Source: Bin87 sp965261195
GTDB taxonomy: Bacteria > Chloroflexota > Dehalococcoidia > Lucifugimonadales > UBA3495
Direction: 5' to 3'
Length of the DNA: 64,000 nucleotides
NCBI GenBank assembly: GCA_965261195.1
Contig: OZ253455.1
Location: forward strand, 1,798,001 to 1,862,000
Shown here: piece by piece, positions 44,385 through 53,583 of the stretch
How positions within the stretch are numbered: the stretch's first letter is position 1
How the letters are laid out: every line of letters begins with the position of its first letter
Made by a program: the position numbers and the translations under genes
Notes under the pieces: model-generated
What the model saw: the letters and a program-made list of their open reading frames with translations, nothing else
Told to the model about the DNA's origin: nothing
Database searches by the model: none

Positions 44385-45236
44385 TTGCCCGCCGAACGGC
44401 GGGTCGATTATGTAGAGAATCCCCTGCCGCCGGGAGTCGCCAACTCCATATTTCCCCAATCGTCCACGCGCCGGATGCACCAGCTGCCCGATTGCAGCGT
44501 GCACCTGATGGTCACGTCGCCGCCCTACAACGTGGGCAAGGAATACGATGATGATCTAACGCTGGGGCAATACCGGGGATTCCTGCGTCGCGCGATGCGC
44601 CAGGTGTACCGGGTGCTGGTTCCCGGTGGGCGGGTCTGCTTCAACATCGCCAATCTGGGCCGCAGACCCTACCTGCCCTTGCACCGGTACATCATCGAGG
44701 ACCTGCTGGCCCTCGGGTTTCTGATGCGGGGCGAGGTTATCTGGGACAAGGGGGCCAGCGCCGCTTCGTCGACGGCCTGGGGCAGCTGGAAATCGGCGGC
44801 TAACCCGACGCTGCGGGACGTGCACGAATACATCCTGGTGTTGTCCAAGGATACGTACCGTCGCCCGAAACTGGAGGGCCGGGAATCCACCATCAACAAG
44901 GAAGATTTTCTGGCGTGGACGAAAAGCGTGTGGCAGTTCCCGGCGGAGTCGACGCGGCGGGTCGGTCATCCGGCGCCCTTCCCGGTGGAGTTGCCCCGCC
45001 GGTGCATCGAACTCTACACCTATAGTGACGAAGTGGTGCTGGACCCGTTCATGGGCAGCGGCACCACGGCCATCGCCGCGCTGCAATCAGGGCGGCGGTT
45101 CGTGGGGTATGAGGTATCGGAGGAGTATCGGAAGTTGGCCATGCGGCGGTTGTCGGGGGTGCCCAGCCTGTTCGCACAGGTTGGGCGCGGGGGTAGAGTT
45201 ATTGCGGAGATGCGGGATGGCGACTACACGGCATAA
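44385..45236 (+). CDS. DNA methyltransferase (beta-type order), probably phase-variable
   Basis: Amino-methyltransferase with the catalytic motif TSPPYNVGKEYDDD near residue 44 ahead of the SAM motif DPFMGSGTTAIAAL near 221. The only start in frame downstream of the C tract is TTG at 44385. However, protein-like sequence continues in the same frame back to the tract (GHDSTKFYAGRLYEGLP, as in related methyltransferases), where TAA precedes the Cs. An ATG at 44239 would supply the N-terminus if the tract had 16 or 19 Cs. At 18 Cs the gene appears switched off or expressed from the weak TTG. Its end overlaps the nuclease gene by 20 bases. Confidence 0.85.
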   Translation: MPAERRVDYVENPLPPGVANSIFPQSSTRRMHQLPDCSVHLMVTSPPYNVGKEYDDDLTLGQYRGFLRRAMRQVYRVLVPGGRVCFNIANLGRRPYLPLHRYIIEDLLALGFLMRGEVIWDKGASAASSTAWGSWKSAANPTLRDVHEYILVLSKDTYRRPKLEGRESTINKEDFLAWTKSVWQFPAESTRRVGHPAPFPVELPRRCIELYTYSDEVVLDPFMGSGTTAIAALQSGRRFVGYEVSEEYRKLAMRRLSGVPSLFAQVGRGGRVIAEMRDGDYTA

Positions 45237-45975
45237 CCGCAAATACGCCGGGAGCGGGATGAATGGGCTTTCACTGTGGGATGTGAGCGTGGAGCAAGAG
45301 ATTGTCGCGGCTAATGATTACTGGCTGTCGACGATATACTGCCCACAAGAGGATTGTGGTTATTCACAGCGCGCATTCTTTGGTCCGAAGTCCAAGAAGT
45401 GCCCGGATTGCAAATCTGGAAACCTCAAGGTCTCCGATTTTAACCATCGCAACAATCAGGTTTCGGACAAGACTGAGCGATTTGCTTTGGCGCTAATTCA
45501 GTCGGTAATCCAAAACTCAGACGACTTGAGAGGGAAGCATTTTGCCAAGCGGGGTGTAATTTGCCCGCAGCTCGGGTTCACCAATGGGAGCGCAGCAGAC
45601 ATAGCGATTTTGGATCAAGATTTACCTGAAGGACCCGTGCCGGCTAGTGCTATCGAATGTTTGTTCGAAGTGAAGATGTCGATTATCTGGAACTGGCGCA
45701 AAGATAACCTGTGCAGACCCACAAGTGATTACGATGGCCACGCTGGAAGGGCGAGCATACTCCGAACAGACAGCATTCTAAAAGCCGCTGGAAAGGCAGC
45801 CATAACCAGGGGTTACAGAGAAAGCTCACGCATTCCTTTTGTTGTTGTTGGGAATACGCCCCCTCCTAAAGCTTACCGCGATAAAATTGACAAAACGGTG
45901 AGCTCCGGAGTCATTCAGAAGTGGGTTTCGCTGACCCCTGAGCCGCTTATAGTGAACCCCAACCTACGGCCCTTA

Positions 45976-46837
45976 GAACCTGTCTACGATCTCTGAAATA
46001 GGTTAAGCTGAGACTATTATCAGGGGAGGGGTAATCATGTCTCATTCCTATCCCAGCGACATCAGCCGGGAGCAATTCGCCCGGATTCTGCCGACGTTGG
46101 AGTCGGCCCGACGCCGGACCAAGCCCCGCACCGTGGACTTGTATGACGTTTTCTGCGGCGTGCTGTACCTCTTGAAAAGCGGGTGCCAGTGGCGAATGCT
46201 GCCCGCGGACTTCCCCAATTGGCGTACTTGCTACAAGTATTTCCGGCAATGGAGCGAGCGGCCTGGCCCGGGTCAGGATTCCATTCTGGAGCAAGTCCTA
46301 AAAAAAATCGGTTGGCGCGGCCCGACAAAGCAATGGACGGAAAGAGCAGACCAGCTTCTGTATCGTGGACTCCCAGAGCGTCAAGAACACGGACACCGCT
46401 GGGCACAAGGGCTATGACGCAGGCAAGAAGGTGTCGGGAATCAAGCGTCATATCGCGGTGGACACGCAAGGATTGCCCCATGCGATACACGTGACTACCG
46501 CCGACGTTACCGACCGGGCCGGGGCTTTGGCGATGTTTGACCGGCGCCGAGACGGCCTCAGTCAAGTGCAGAACGTGCTGGTGGACGGGGGTTACACCGG
46601 AAAGCCCTTTGCCACTGCGGTGCAAGGCCTGTTGGGAGCCGCGGTGGAAGTGGTGAAACGCAACGAACTGCACACCTTCGTGGTGCTTCCAAAGCGATGG
46701 GTGGTGGAGCGGTCTTTCGCCTGGCTGGAAAAGTGCCGCCGACTCTGGAAGAACTGCGAAAGGAAGCTCAATACCAGCCTGCAAATGGTGGTGCTTGCCT
46801 TCACGGTGCTAATCCTAAAAAGATTGTAAACAGGCTC
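45976..46837 (+). mobile_element. IS5-family (IS427-like) insertion sequence, 862 bp
   Basis: Ends GAACCTGTCTACGATCTCT at the left and inverted GAGCCTGTTTACAATCTTT at the right, 15 of 19 matching. The target duplication is TTA on both sides (45973-45975 and 46838-46840). TNA duplications are the mark of the IS427 group of the IS5 family. It lies inside the nuclease gene. Confidence 0.92.
46037..46829 (+). CDS. IS5-family transposase in two overlapping frames
   Basis: The first frame (46037-46417) carries the DUF4096-like N-terminus YDVFCGVLYLLKSGCQWRMLP. The second frame is open from the A8 tract at 46300-46307 and runs to 46829 with the DDE core: FCIVDSQSVKNTD supplies the first D, and VVERSFAWLEKCRRLWKNCE the final E. 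The two are joined by a +1 shift at CTAAAAAAAATCGG. This may be programmed slippage, as some members of the group use, or a decay mutation. Confidence 0.85.
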
Positions 46838-47162
46838 TTAGAACGTAATCCGAAGCGCACCGCTGGGAACGGCTTTTTGAGGATCGACGGTATCCCGGAG
46901 ATAGAAGATTTAGTTAAGATGCTGCTTGATAGGCGATGGCTTTACGTAGGCGATATGCTAGATCCCGCGAAAGCAGGTCAAATTATCAAATCGTTGGACT
47001 TGAACCGGACTCCCGAAGAGATTGGCCGCGATTTCTTGCTGCGATTACCTGAGGCAGGCATATCTAGTGTGATATAGACAGACTGGCCGCACGACTGGGC
47101 ATTGTAAGAGATTGCCACGCTACGCTCGCAATGACAGTCGCGGTGGATTGGGAGCGGACACG

Positions 47163-47198
47163 CCCTCACCCCAACCCCTCTCCCGGTGGGAGAGGGGC
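47163..47198. repeat. GGGAGAGGG-type hairpin repeat
   Basis: CCCTCACCCCAAC-CCCTCTCCC-GGTG-GGAGAGGGGC followed by TTTTTTT on the plus strand. It comes 85 bases after the broken nuclease gene and could serve as terminator. REP arm GATTGCCACGCTACGCTCGCAATGACA precedes it (47110-47137). Confidence 0.75.
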
Positions 47199-47295
47199 TT
47201 TTTTTGGTGGCTGCTTTGAGGGCGGGTCAATTTGCTCCATCTGCTACAATGCGGCCAATTGCTGCCTTTGCTGGCAGTGGCAGGAGGTGTGCGTT

Positions 47296-48423
47296 ATGGA
47301 TTTGGGTCTTTTTTATCAGATTCAGGTGCCCAAGCCCTGGGATGACCAGAGCGAGAGCCGAAAGTTCCAGGAGATGATGGAGCAGGTTTGCTTTGCGGAA
47401 GAGCAGGGCATGACCAGCGTCTGGTTTGTTGAGCATCATTTTCGGTCGGAGTGGTCGCACTCCAGCGCGCCGGATATTACGCTGGCGGCGTTGAGTCAGC
47501 GCACGACCAATATGCGGCTGGGCATTGCGGTGGTGCTGGCGCCGCTGCACCATCCGCTGAACGTGGCATCGCGCCTGGCCACGCTGGACGTTATCTCCGG
47601 CGGGCGCGTCGATTTTGGCATCGGTCGCTCCGGCTACCCTTATCAGATGCAGCCTTACGGCGCTGACTTGCCCGACGTGTCGGAGATGGTTGAGGAGTAC
47701 CTGCAAATCATTCCGGGAGCTTGGACCGAGGAGATTTTCTCCTACGAAGGCAAGCACTACAACATCCCGCCGCGCGAGGTTATCCCCAAGCCGGTGCAAA
47801 AGCCGCACCCGCCGATCTGGCAGGCGGTGAGCCAGGAATCGACCGCCGAGAAGGTGGGACGCCAGGGGCTGGGTTGCCTGGCGCAGACCAGCATTGGGTT
47901 GGAGCGCGCTGAGGCGTTAATCAAGATTTACCGCGATGCCATCAAGAACCCCGAGCCAGCTACCAAAGTGGTGCATCCGCGGGTGGCGGGCAACACCGTC
48001 GCCATGTGCATGGAGAACCGCTCCCGAGCGTTTGAGCGCGGCGAAGCCATCATTGACTGGTATCGGGTGCAGCAGCGCATCCGCGATTCATACGTGTGGC
48101 AGGGTTATGACCCGGCCAGGGTGCCGGACGATTATCAGTTCCACTACCAGAGGGCTGTGCAGGCTGATACCGCCCGCGCCGACGAGGTTACGTCCCGCTC
48201 TCTGATCGAAGACGGCGGCCGCTTCTGCATCGGCAACCCGGACGATTGCATCGAATATATCGAAAGCTATGAGCGGATGGGCGTGGACGAAATCATGCCG
48301 CTGTTCCAGGTTGGGCCGGTGAGCCACGAGGAGGTGATGGAATCGTTGCGCCTGTTCGGCAAGTACATCGTTCCGCACTTCAAGGACAAGGCGCGCAAAG
48401 AGGCGCTGGCCGCCGACAACTGA
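47296..48423 (+). CDS. Luciferase-like (LLM class) flavin-dependent oxidoreductase
   Basis: A 375-residue LLM-family enzyme, using FMN or F420, related to bacterial luciferase alpha-type proteins. The start ATG at 47296 follows CAGGAGGT. Typical segments are MDLGLFYQIQVP at the N-terminus, SVWFVEHHFRSEWSHSSAPD, RLGIAVVLAPLHHPLNVASR and VDFGIGRSGYP near 100-110. Substrate not predictable. A strong terminator follows. A separate LLM gene occurs at 60257. Confidence 0.9.
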   Translation: MDLGLFYQIQVPKPWDDQSESRKFQEMMEQVCFAEEQGMTSVWFVEHHFRSEWSHSSAPDITLAALSQRTTNMRLGIAVVLAPLHHPLNVASRLATLDVISGGRVDFGIGRSGYPYQMQPYGADLPDVSEMVEEYLQIIPGAWTEEIFSYEGKHYNIPPREVIPKPVQKPHPPIWQAVSQESTAEKVGRQGLGCLAQTSIGLERAEALIKIYRDAIKNPEPATKVVHPRVAGNTVAMCMENRSRAFERGEAIIDWYRVQQRIRDSYVWQGYDPARVPDDYQFHYQRAVQADTARADEVTSRSLIEDGGRFCIGNPDDCIEYIESYERMGVDEIMPLFQVGPVSHEEVMESLRLFGKYIVPHFKDKARKEALAADN

Positions 48424-48454
48424 TTCTCAAATCGGTCAGGACTGAAGACGAAGC

Positions 48455-48483
48455 AACCCCCGCTGCACTGGTCAGCGGGGGTT
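48455..48483 (+). terminator. Rho-independent terminator after the LLM gene
   Basis: AACCCCCGCTG (48455-48465) pairs with CAGCGGGGGTT (48473-48483), loop CACTGGT, followed by ACTGCTTTG. Perfect 11-bp stem. Confidence 0.85.
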
Positions 48484-48579
48484 ACTGCTTTGAATAGTTG
48501 GACAATTGAAACGGCGCCGGGACGATGGCGAATGCCGGCCCTGCGCCGGTCGTTAACGCCTGAGGTGTGCAGCCGATGA

Positions 48580-50103
48580 CTAGCGTCGGTATTCACCGCC
48601 GCTGTTGTCGCCATTGCTGTAACCGTTACTGTTACCATACTGTTGCTCGACGGTGGCGCGGGAGTGTCGTCGCTCTTCGTCGCGTTGAGCGCGGCGTTCG
48701 TGCCCGCGAGAGCGGTAGCTGTACTGATCGATATGCGTGTTGGAATCACCGTTCTGAGGCAGGAAGTGTCCGGTGCCGAAGCCGATTTTCAGCAGGTCAT
48801 CGCCGTTTTCGCCAAACCGGGGCAGGTCGTCAGCCTTGCCCATAATCCGCTCAATGCTGGGGATGCCAGTGTTGCGCAACGGGTAAACCATGCTGACAAA
48901 CATATGATGGTCGCTGTTGTTGATTGGGAACCGGGCCGGCGCGAAGGAATAGGTCAGATTGGGGAATGCCTCCTGGAAGCCTTCCCGGTCCAGCTGGTCC
49001 TGCACGTCGGATGCGATGTCTTTGATGCCTTCGCTGTTGGCGGGCAAACTGACCACCATGCGAATGACTGACTCGTCCTCAATCGGGTCATGGTCGGACA
49101 GTTGCAGGTCTCGGCGTTTGCCGTCAACCATTTCCCACAGAGCCGTTTTGATTTGCCAGGTGATCTGGTTGTCCCGGCCCTTGATGACGGCCATTTCCCG
49201 GTTACCCACGAAGGGGATCCGGAAGCGGCCACGGGGCTGCGAGACTTCGGCGACATCGACGCGCCGGCTCAGAACCCGCATACCCAACCATCCGTTGGAA
49301 TACTGGCCAAAGCTCGCGACCGTTTCGGCCAGAGAGCCGCTATCGGTTTGATGCGCCATTGCCGACTCAATGGAAGACAGGCCGATAGCCAGCTTGTCGT
49401 CCAGCGTGGTGTAGTTGCGTGACATTGCATTGTCGGTGAGCAAAGCTGGGTGGCTGTTTTCCAGGGCGCCGGTTTTGGGGTTCAGCTGGCTCATCGTGTC
49501 TTCGTAAGCGCCCCACGTTTCCCGCCGCATATTTTCTTCCAGCGCGTGTTCCCGGGGCAACAGCACGATCGGCAGGAACAAGGCTTCGGGGAACTGGTCA
49601 ACGAGTTTTTTGTGGAGCAGGCCACCGAGTTTGGCGTGTCCGCCGAACCCGAGCCACTCGATGATGATTTGCGGGGGAGCGCTGATGACCTCTGAGCGCT
49701 GCGCCGCCAAGTCTACCATGCGATCCAGATCACGGTCGATGAGGCCGTAAAAATCTTTGTACGCGTTGGGGTCACGGAGGAACCCATCTACCTTGGGGAA
49801 AAACTCAGGGAGAATGACGGGTAGATCGCCACCCCGGGGGACGCGGCGCATCTGGTCTACAGAGGACTCAATGTCCGCAACCGTGGCCTGGTTGCAGTCG
49901 TAAATGAACATACCCTGGATTCGATTGAGCACACCGGCCTGACCCATGCGTTTGGCCCAGTTCCAGCTACGCTTGTAGCCGGCGGTTCCGACGGCTACCG
50001 ACAGGATCGGTGCGGGAGTGCCGCCATCATAGCGGTCATCGCCCGGCGCCACCGGATGGACTCCTTCTCTCTTGACTCTGAAAGTTCGTGCTTTTGGTGG
50101 CAT
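48580..50103 (-). CDS. Divergent FtsZ/tubulin-like protein 1
   Basis: A 507-residue protein, paralogous to the product of 50466-51821. Shared blocks are VGTAG(G/Y)KR near residue 38, a strand with YDCN near 69, IIIEWLGFGGHAKLGGLLHKKL near 147 and LPIVLLPREH near 180. These lie in the order and spacing expected of the FtsZ/tubulin nucleotide loops (T1, T2, T4 and the LPF strand), but the canonical GGGTGTG is replaced by GFGGHAKLGG. The tail (from about 450) is R/E-, then N/G/S-rich, disordered like an FtsZ linker. GGAGG precedes the ATG at 50103. Superfamily assignment is inference from pattern only. Confidence 0.6.
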   Translation of the reverse strand: MPPKARTFRVKREGVHPVAPGDDRYDGGTPAPILSVAVGTAGYKRSWNWAKRMGQAGVLNRIQGMFIYDCNQATVADIESSVDQMRRVPRGGDLPVILPEFFPKVDGFLRDPNAYKDFYGLIDRDLDRMVDLAAQRSEVISAPPQIIIEWLGFGGHAKLGGLLHKKLVDQFPEALFLPIVLLPREHALEENMRRETWGAYEDTMSQLNPKTGALENSHPALLTDNAMSRNYTTLDDKLAIGLSSIESAMAHQTDSGSLAETVASFGQYSNGWLGMRVLSRRVDVAEVSQPRGRFRIPFVGNREMAVIKGRDNQITWQIKTALWEMVDGKRRDLQLSDHDPIEDESVIRMVVSLPANSEGIKDIASDVQDQLDREGFQEAFPNLTYSFAPARFPINNSDHHMFVSMVYPLRNTGIPSIERIMGKADDLPRFGENGDDLLKIGFGTGHFLPQNGDSNTHIDQYSYRSRGHERRAQRDEERRHSRATVEQQYGNSNGYSNGDNSGGEYRR

Positions 50104-50465
50104 GGCTACTCTTTTAACCTCCTACCGATACTAAAAGCGATTGGGACCTGCCGGAGGTAGATGCCTTCCTGGACATCAAGACCCGCAACTTCTGGCGTCC
50201 CGCGTGAAAGACATTTTAGGGACAGTTGAGAATATGGCTCTCCAATCTAGTCGCTATCGTTAGAATACAGACATTCTTGTTGTCGATTGTACGCTAGCAT
50301 AACAGAGTGGTTTCGGGATTGTCAAACAGCGGAATTTGCAGATTATTAGAAATTTTTGAAAAAAAATACCGCAATTGTGTTTCGGTTAGACTTACTGCGC
50401 CAATATTTGTCTGCATTTGCGTTAGTGGACATAATGTGCGGCATTGTGCATCAGGTACGGGGAGG
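50104..50465. other. AT-rich gap between the two FtsZ/tubulin-like genes
   Basis: Noticeably AT-rich around 50300-50440 (for example AAATTTTTGAAAAAAAATACC). It probably contains the promoter of the 48580-50103 gene on the minus strand, but no single -35/-10 pair stands out. No gene seen. Confidence 0.55.
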
Positions 50466-51821
50466 CTAACCCGGCTGGCCGGTTGTTCCGTCCGGCGCTA
50501 CACCGGCAGGGGCCAGGGGCGTTGCGTAGTCAGCGCCTTCCAGATGATAGTAGGAACCGAAGCCAGTCTCGTGCGCCGCTGACTGCCGCCGCTCGTTGGG
50601 TTGGCGGTCGGGGTGCATGATGTCCATCACCGGGCCCAATTCACCACGGATCGGATACATACGGGTTACATGGACGTAAGGGGCTTTCCTGAGCCCCTCC
50701 GTGAATCGCGCAGTGTTGAATGCGACATCCATGTTGGGGTATTGGGAGAACAGCGCGCTCTGCTCCAATACTTCAGCTGTCTCGGAGGCAATGGGTTCAA
50801 GGCCGTCGGGGTGAATGGGCAGCGATACCACCACCTGCTGGGGCGCGTTGATGGCGTGATTGACTCCCACCGCCATTTGAGAGGCCGGGTCCAGCGTTGC
50901 CCAGATTGCGTGGGCGAGCGACATGGGCATTTCATCGTCGGGACCCAGCGCGGCAAATTCCTGCCACCAGGGAGGCATTCTTGACCACTTGAATTTCTTG
51001 ATGATTGGCATACGCCGTTTGACCACCGCCATACCCAGCCAACCGCCCGAAGAGGGGATCAGGCGCCGATAAGCGGAGGCCAACGGGCTTTCCACGGTGT
51101 CGTCTTCTTCAAACTCGGCAAATTCAACGCCGGCCAGGCCGGTGGCCAGCCGAATGTCATCATCGCCGGCGCTGTTGGCCGATTGGGTGGTAACCAGGCA
51201 GTTGGAGCCTTGCAACAGGTTCTCGTATTGCTCCCAGATGTAGCGCCGGGTCCACTCTTCGCACACATGGTCGGTGGGCAACATCATCACGGGCAGAATC
51301 ACCGAGGATGGGAACGTATCCCGCAACTTTTCGTGGAGATGAGCGCCCAGGACGGAGTGGCCGGCGAACCCCATAAACTCGATGATTACGGCGGGAGAGC
51401 GGCCGGCGCGATCAGACTGGGCCATAACCTGCCCCACCACATTGTCGATGTCCCGCTGGAATGGGCCGCTGTACTCCTGGAACTGCTGCGGGTCTCGCAT
51501 AAAGCCGTTGGGCAACGGGACGTAGCTGGGAAACACGATCCGGACGCCGCCGCTGCCGCCGCGCGTGCGTCCCAGGAACTTCCCAAGGTATTTTCCGATG
51601 TGGCTGATCGTAGTCTCGTTGCAGTCGTAGAACACCGCGCTCTGGATGCGGTTGACCGCGGACAACTCGGCCATGCGCTGCAGGAACAGCAACGCCCGTT
51701 TGCCGCCGGCCGTACCCACGCCCACCACGACGATGTTGGGCATACTGGCCTGGTCGCGGCGTTCCGCCGTGCGCAACAGGCTACGGCTACGGCTGCGAGT
51801 TCTGACAAATAGTGTAGACAT
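50466..51821 (-). CDS. Divergent FtsZ/tubulin-like protein 2
   Basis: A 451-residue paralogue of the neighbouring product. Corresponding blocks: NIVVVGVGTAGGKRALLFLQ near residue 29, VFYDCNETTISHI, VIIEFMGFAGHSVLGAHLHE near 145, VILPVMMLPTDH, GGWLGMAVVKRR and QVVVSLPIHPDG. The first block is close to the FtsZ start VGVGGAGGN. The tail has no conserved peptide but is P/G/A-rich. It lies upstream of protein 1 on the same strand with a 362-base gap. As a pair they may form heteropolymers; that is a hypothesis. Confidence 0.6.
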   Translation of the reverse strand: MSTLFVRTRSRSRSLLRTAERRDQASMPNIVVVGVGTAGGKRALLFLQRMAELSAVNRIQSAVFYDCNETTISHIGKYLGKFLGRTRGGSGGVRIVFPSYVPLPNGFMRDPQQFQEYSGPFQRDIDNVVGQVMAQSDRAGRSPAVIIEFMGFAGHSVLGAHLHEKLRDTFPSSVILPVMMLPTDHVCEEWTRRYIWEQYENLLQGSNCLVTTQSANSAGDDDIRLATGLAGVEFAEFEEDDTVESPLASAYRRLIPSSGGWLGMAVVKRRMPIIKKFKWSRMPPWWQEFAALGPDDEMPMSLAHAIWATLDPASQMAVGVNHAINAPQQVVVSLPIHPDGLEPIASETAEVLEQSALFSQYPNMDVAFNTARFTEGLRKAPYVHVTRMYPIRGELGPVMDIMHPDRQPNERRQSAAHETGFGSYYHLEGADYATPLAPAGVAPDGTTGQPG

Positions 51822-51969
51822 ATCAGGTCGGTTGACGGGCGGTTCGGACGAGTCGCGGAACGATTTGCGACGACCGGCAAACCGGCGTTATCGGGTATTA
51901 TCCCATGTTACCCGTCTGGGTAAATGCAACCCAACCAACGCCGGTACGGATTTCAACCAAACCCGCCGA

Positions 51970-52770
51970 TCAGCCGTTGGGTTTCAGGAAAGCCAGCACG
52001 GCGTCTACGAAGCCTTCCGGGTCCTCAATCTGCGGGATGTGGCCCACCCCGGGCATGATGTGCTTGCGGGCCCGCACGATGTTGTTGTGTAGCAGCTCCT
52101 CGCCTTCCCGCAGCCGGTCCAGCTCGCCGTAGAGCACCAGGGTTTCGCGCGCCGTGATCCGCGGCAAACGCGACATGATGTCGTACCAGGCCAACGATTC
52201 GTGCAGCTTTTTGACCCAGGCGCCGGCCTGTGCGCGGGTGCCGTTGTTGGCTTCCACCCATTCCGGCCGTGGCTCGGCGAAGGTGGTGGCCTCTTTCAGT
52301 TCTGCGGCGGTGCGCGGTATCGGCATACCGTCGTCGTCATAGCCGGATGCGGCGTCGGCGATCCGCTGTTTGGCGGTGTAGGCGTCCCAAACCGGAGGGC
52401 CGACCAGCACCAGTTTGTCCAGACGGTCCGGGTAGGTGGCGGCCATCTCGGTAGCCAGGACTGCGCCCACCGAGTTGCCGACGTAGTGGCCCCGGTGGAT
52501 GTTCAGCACCTGACAGGCATCGTCCAGGGCCTGGGCGTAGTCGGGAATGTTGAAGTGTCGGGAGGGCTGGTCGGATTCGCCGTGGCCGAGCATATCAAAG
52601 GCGTAGCAGGTGTAGTGCTGGCTGAAGGCGTCAATCACGCTGCTCCACGCCCAGGTGGAAGTGCCCAATGGGTGCAGCATCACCAGGGGGTAACCGGCGC
52701 CCTGTTTCACGAAGTGCATATTGCCTTCGCGGGTTTCAACGGAATCGGTAAGGTCGCGTCGCACGAACAT
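51970..52770 (-). CDS. Alpha/beta hydrolase
   Basis: Alpha/beta-fold hydrolase of 266 residues. The start ATG at 52770 is preceded by AAAGGAGG. The oxyanion region is VMLHPLGTSTWAWS, the nucleophile elbow is GNSVGA with the serine near residue 97, and the likely acid-histidine pair is ELDRL and GVGHIPQIEDP at the end. Substrate unknown. It lies between the FtsZ/tubulin-like genes and the PPOX-like gene but is transcribed from its own start. Confidence 0.88.
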   Translation of the reverse strand: MFVRRDLTDSVETREGNMHFVKQGAGYPLVMLHPLGTSTWAWSSVIDAFSQHYTCYAFDMLGHGESDQPSRHFNIPDYAQALDDACQVLNIHRGHYVGNSVGAVLATEMAATYPDRLDKLVLVGPPVWDAYTAKQRIADAASGYDDDGMPIPRTAAELKEATTFAEPRPEWVEANNGTRAQAGAWVKKLHESLAWYDIMSRLPRITARETLVLYGELDRLREGEELLHNNIVRARKHIMPGVGHIPQIEDPEGFVDAVLAFLKPNG

Positions 52771-53046
52771 GGCGGTGGCCTCCTTTGTTTCATCAAACGC
52801 ATCTGCGGGCAAACGCGTCGGTAGTCCTACGCACGGCTGGCTGTTTCGTTTCCGGTTGGGTTCGGCCCCCGGTGTTGGCCAGTTGCTGCAATGCTAACGA
52901 CGGCCCCGTACAATGTCAATTGCGGCCATCCGACTACCACCGGTGCTTTACTGCCGCCGGTTAAATTGCCGGCAATAAAATTGTGATGACGTCTTTGTTT
53001 CGACCGACACACCTTTAACCAACATACCTTGAGGGGAAACAGCGAG

Positions 53047-53439
53047 ATGGGAATTCTGACTGACGATATGAAGCGAACGATTGCGGAACAGCGGTTGATA
53101 TTTGCCGCCACCGTTTGCCCGGACGGGACGCCGAACCTGTCGCCCAAGGGGACGGCGATGGTTTGGGACGACGACCACGTGCTGTTTACCGACCTGGCGT
53201 CGCCCGGAACGATGGGAAATTTGGAGCGCAACCCGGCCATCGAGCTGAACGTGGTGGATGTGTTTTTACGCAAGGGCTACCGATTCAAGGGAACCGCTTC
53301 GGTCCACGTCAGGGGCGATGTGTTCGATGCGGCGGTGCAGCGGATGCGAACCGGGCCGGCGTCGGTGCAGGGTTTGGCGGATCGGGTGCGCGGGGTGGCG
53401 CTAGTGCGGGTCGAAACGGCGCAGGCGGGTTCCGTTTGA
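53047..53439 (+). CDS. Pyridoxamine 5'-phosphate oxidase-like protein
   Basis: A 130-residue flavin-binding split-barrel protein of the PPOX family. The start is ATG 53047 with GAGGGG 15 bases upstream. Typical segments are AATVCPDGTPNLSPKGTAM and HVLFTDLASPGTMGNLERNP. Such small proteins reduce or bind flavin/F420-linked substrates; the reaction cannot be fixed. A 21-base inverted copy of its 3' end (53428-53448) occurs at 54833-54853. Confidence 0.85.
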   Translation: MGILTDDMKRTIAEQRLIFAATVCPDGTPNLSPKGTAMVWDDDHVLFTDLASPGTMGNLERNPAIELNVVDVFLRKGYRFKGTASVHVRGDVFDAAVQRMRTGPASVQGLADRVRGVALVRVETAQAGSV

Positions 53440-53583
53440 AATTAGATGGTGCCCCAAATTAGGGGCGAGCGCTCAACCCAAGCGCGGCAAACGGCGGCAA
53501 AAAGGCAATCATGTTTGAACCAAATTCGCTTGACATTTACTTGGCGGGAATAATATCCGGCGCAGCAATGTACTGGATAGGAC

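Larger units (their letters stand above)
45217..47077 (+). pseudogene. Restriction endonuclease interrupted by an IS5-family insertion
   Basis: The 5' part (ATG 45217 to 45975) encodes a zinc-ribbon-like CPQEDC...CPDC motif near residue 42 and a PD-(D/E)xK core ADIAILD...IECLFEVKMS near 130-155. The frame is cut at codon ...NPNLRPLE by the element at 45976-46837. After the element it continues as RNPKRTAGNGFLRIDG to a stop at 47077. With the element and one TTA removed the frame is continuous, about 332 residues. It starts inside the methyltransferase end, so the two formed an operon. Confidence 0.87.
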
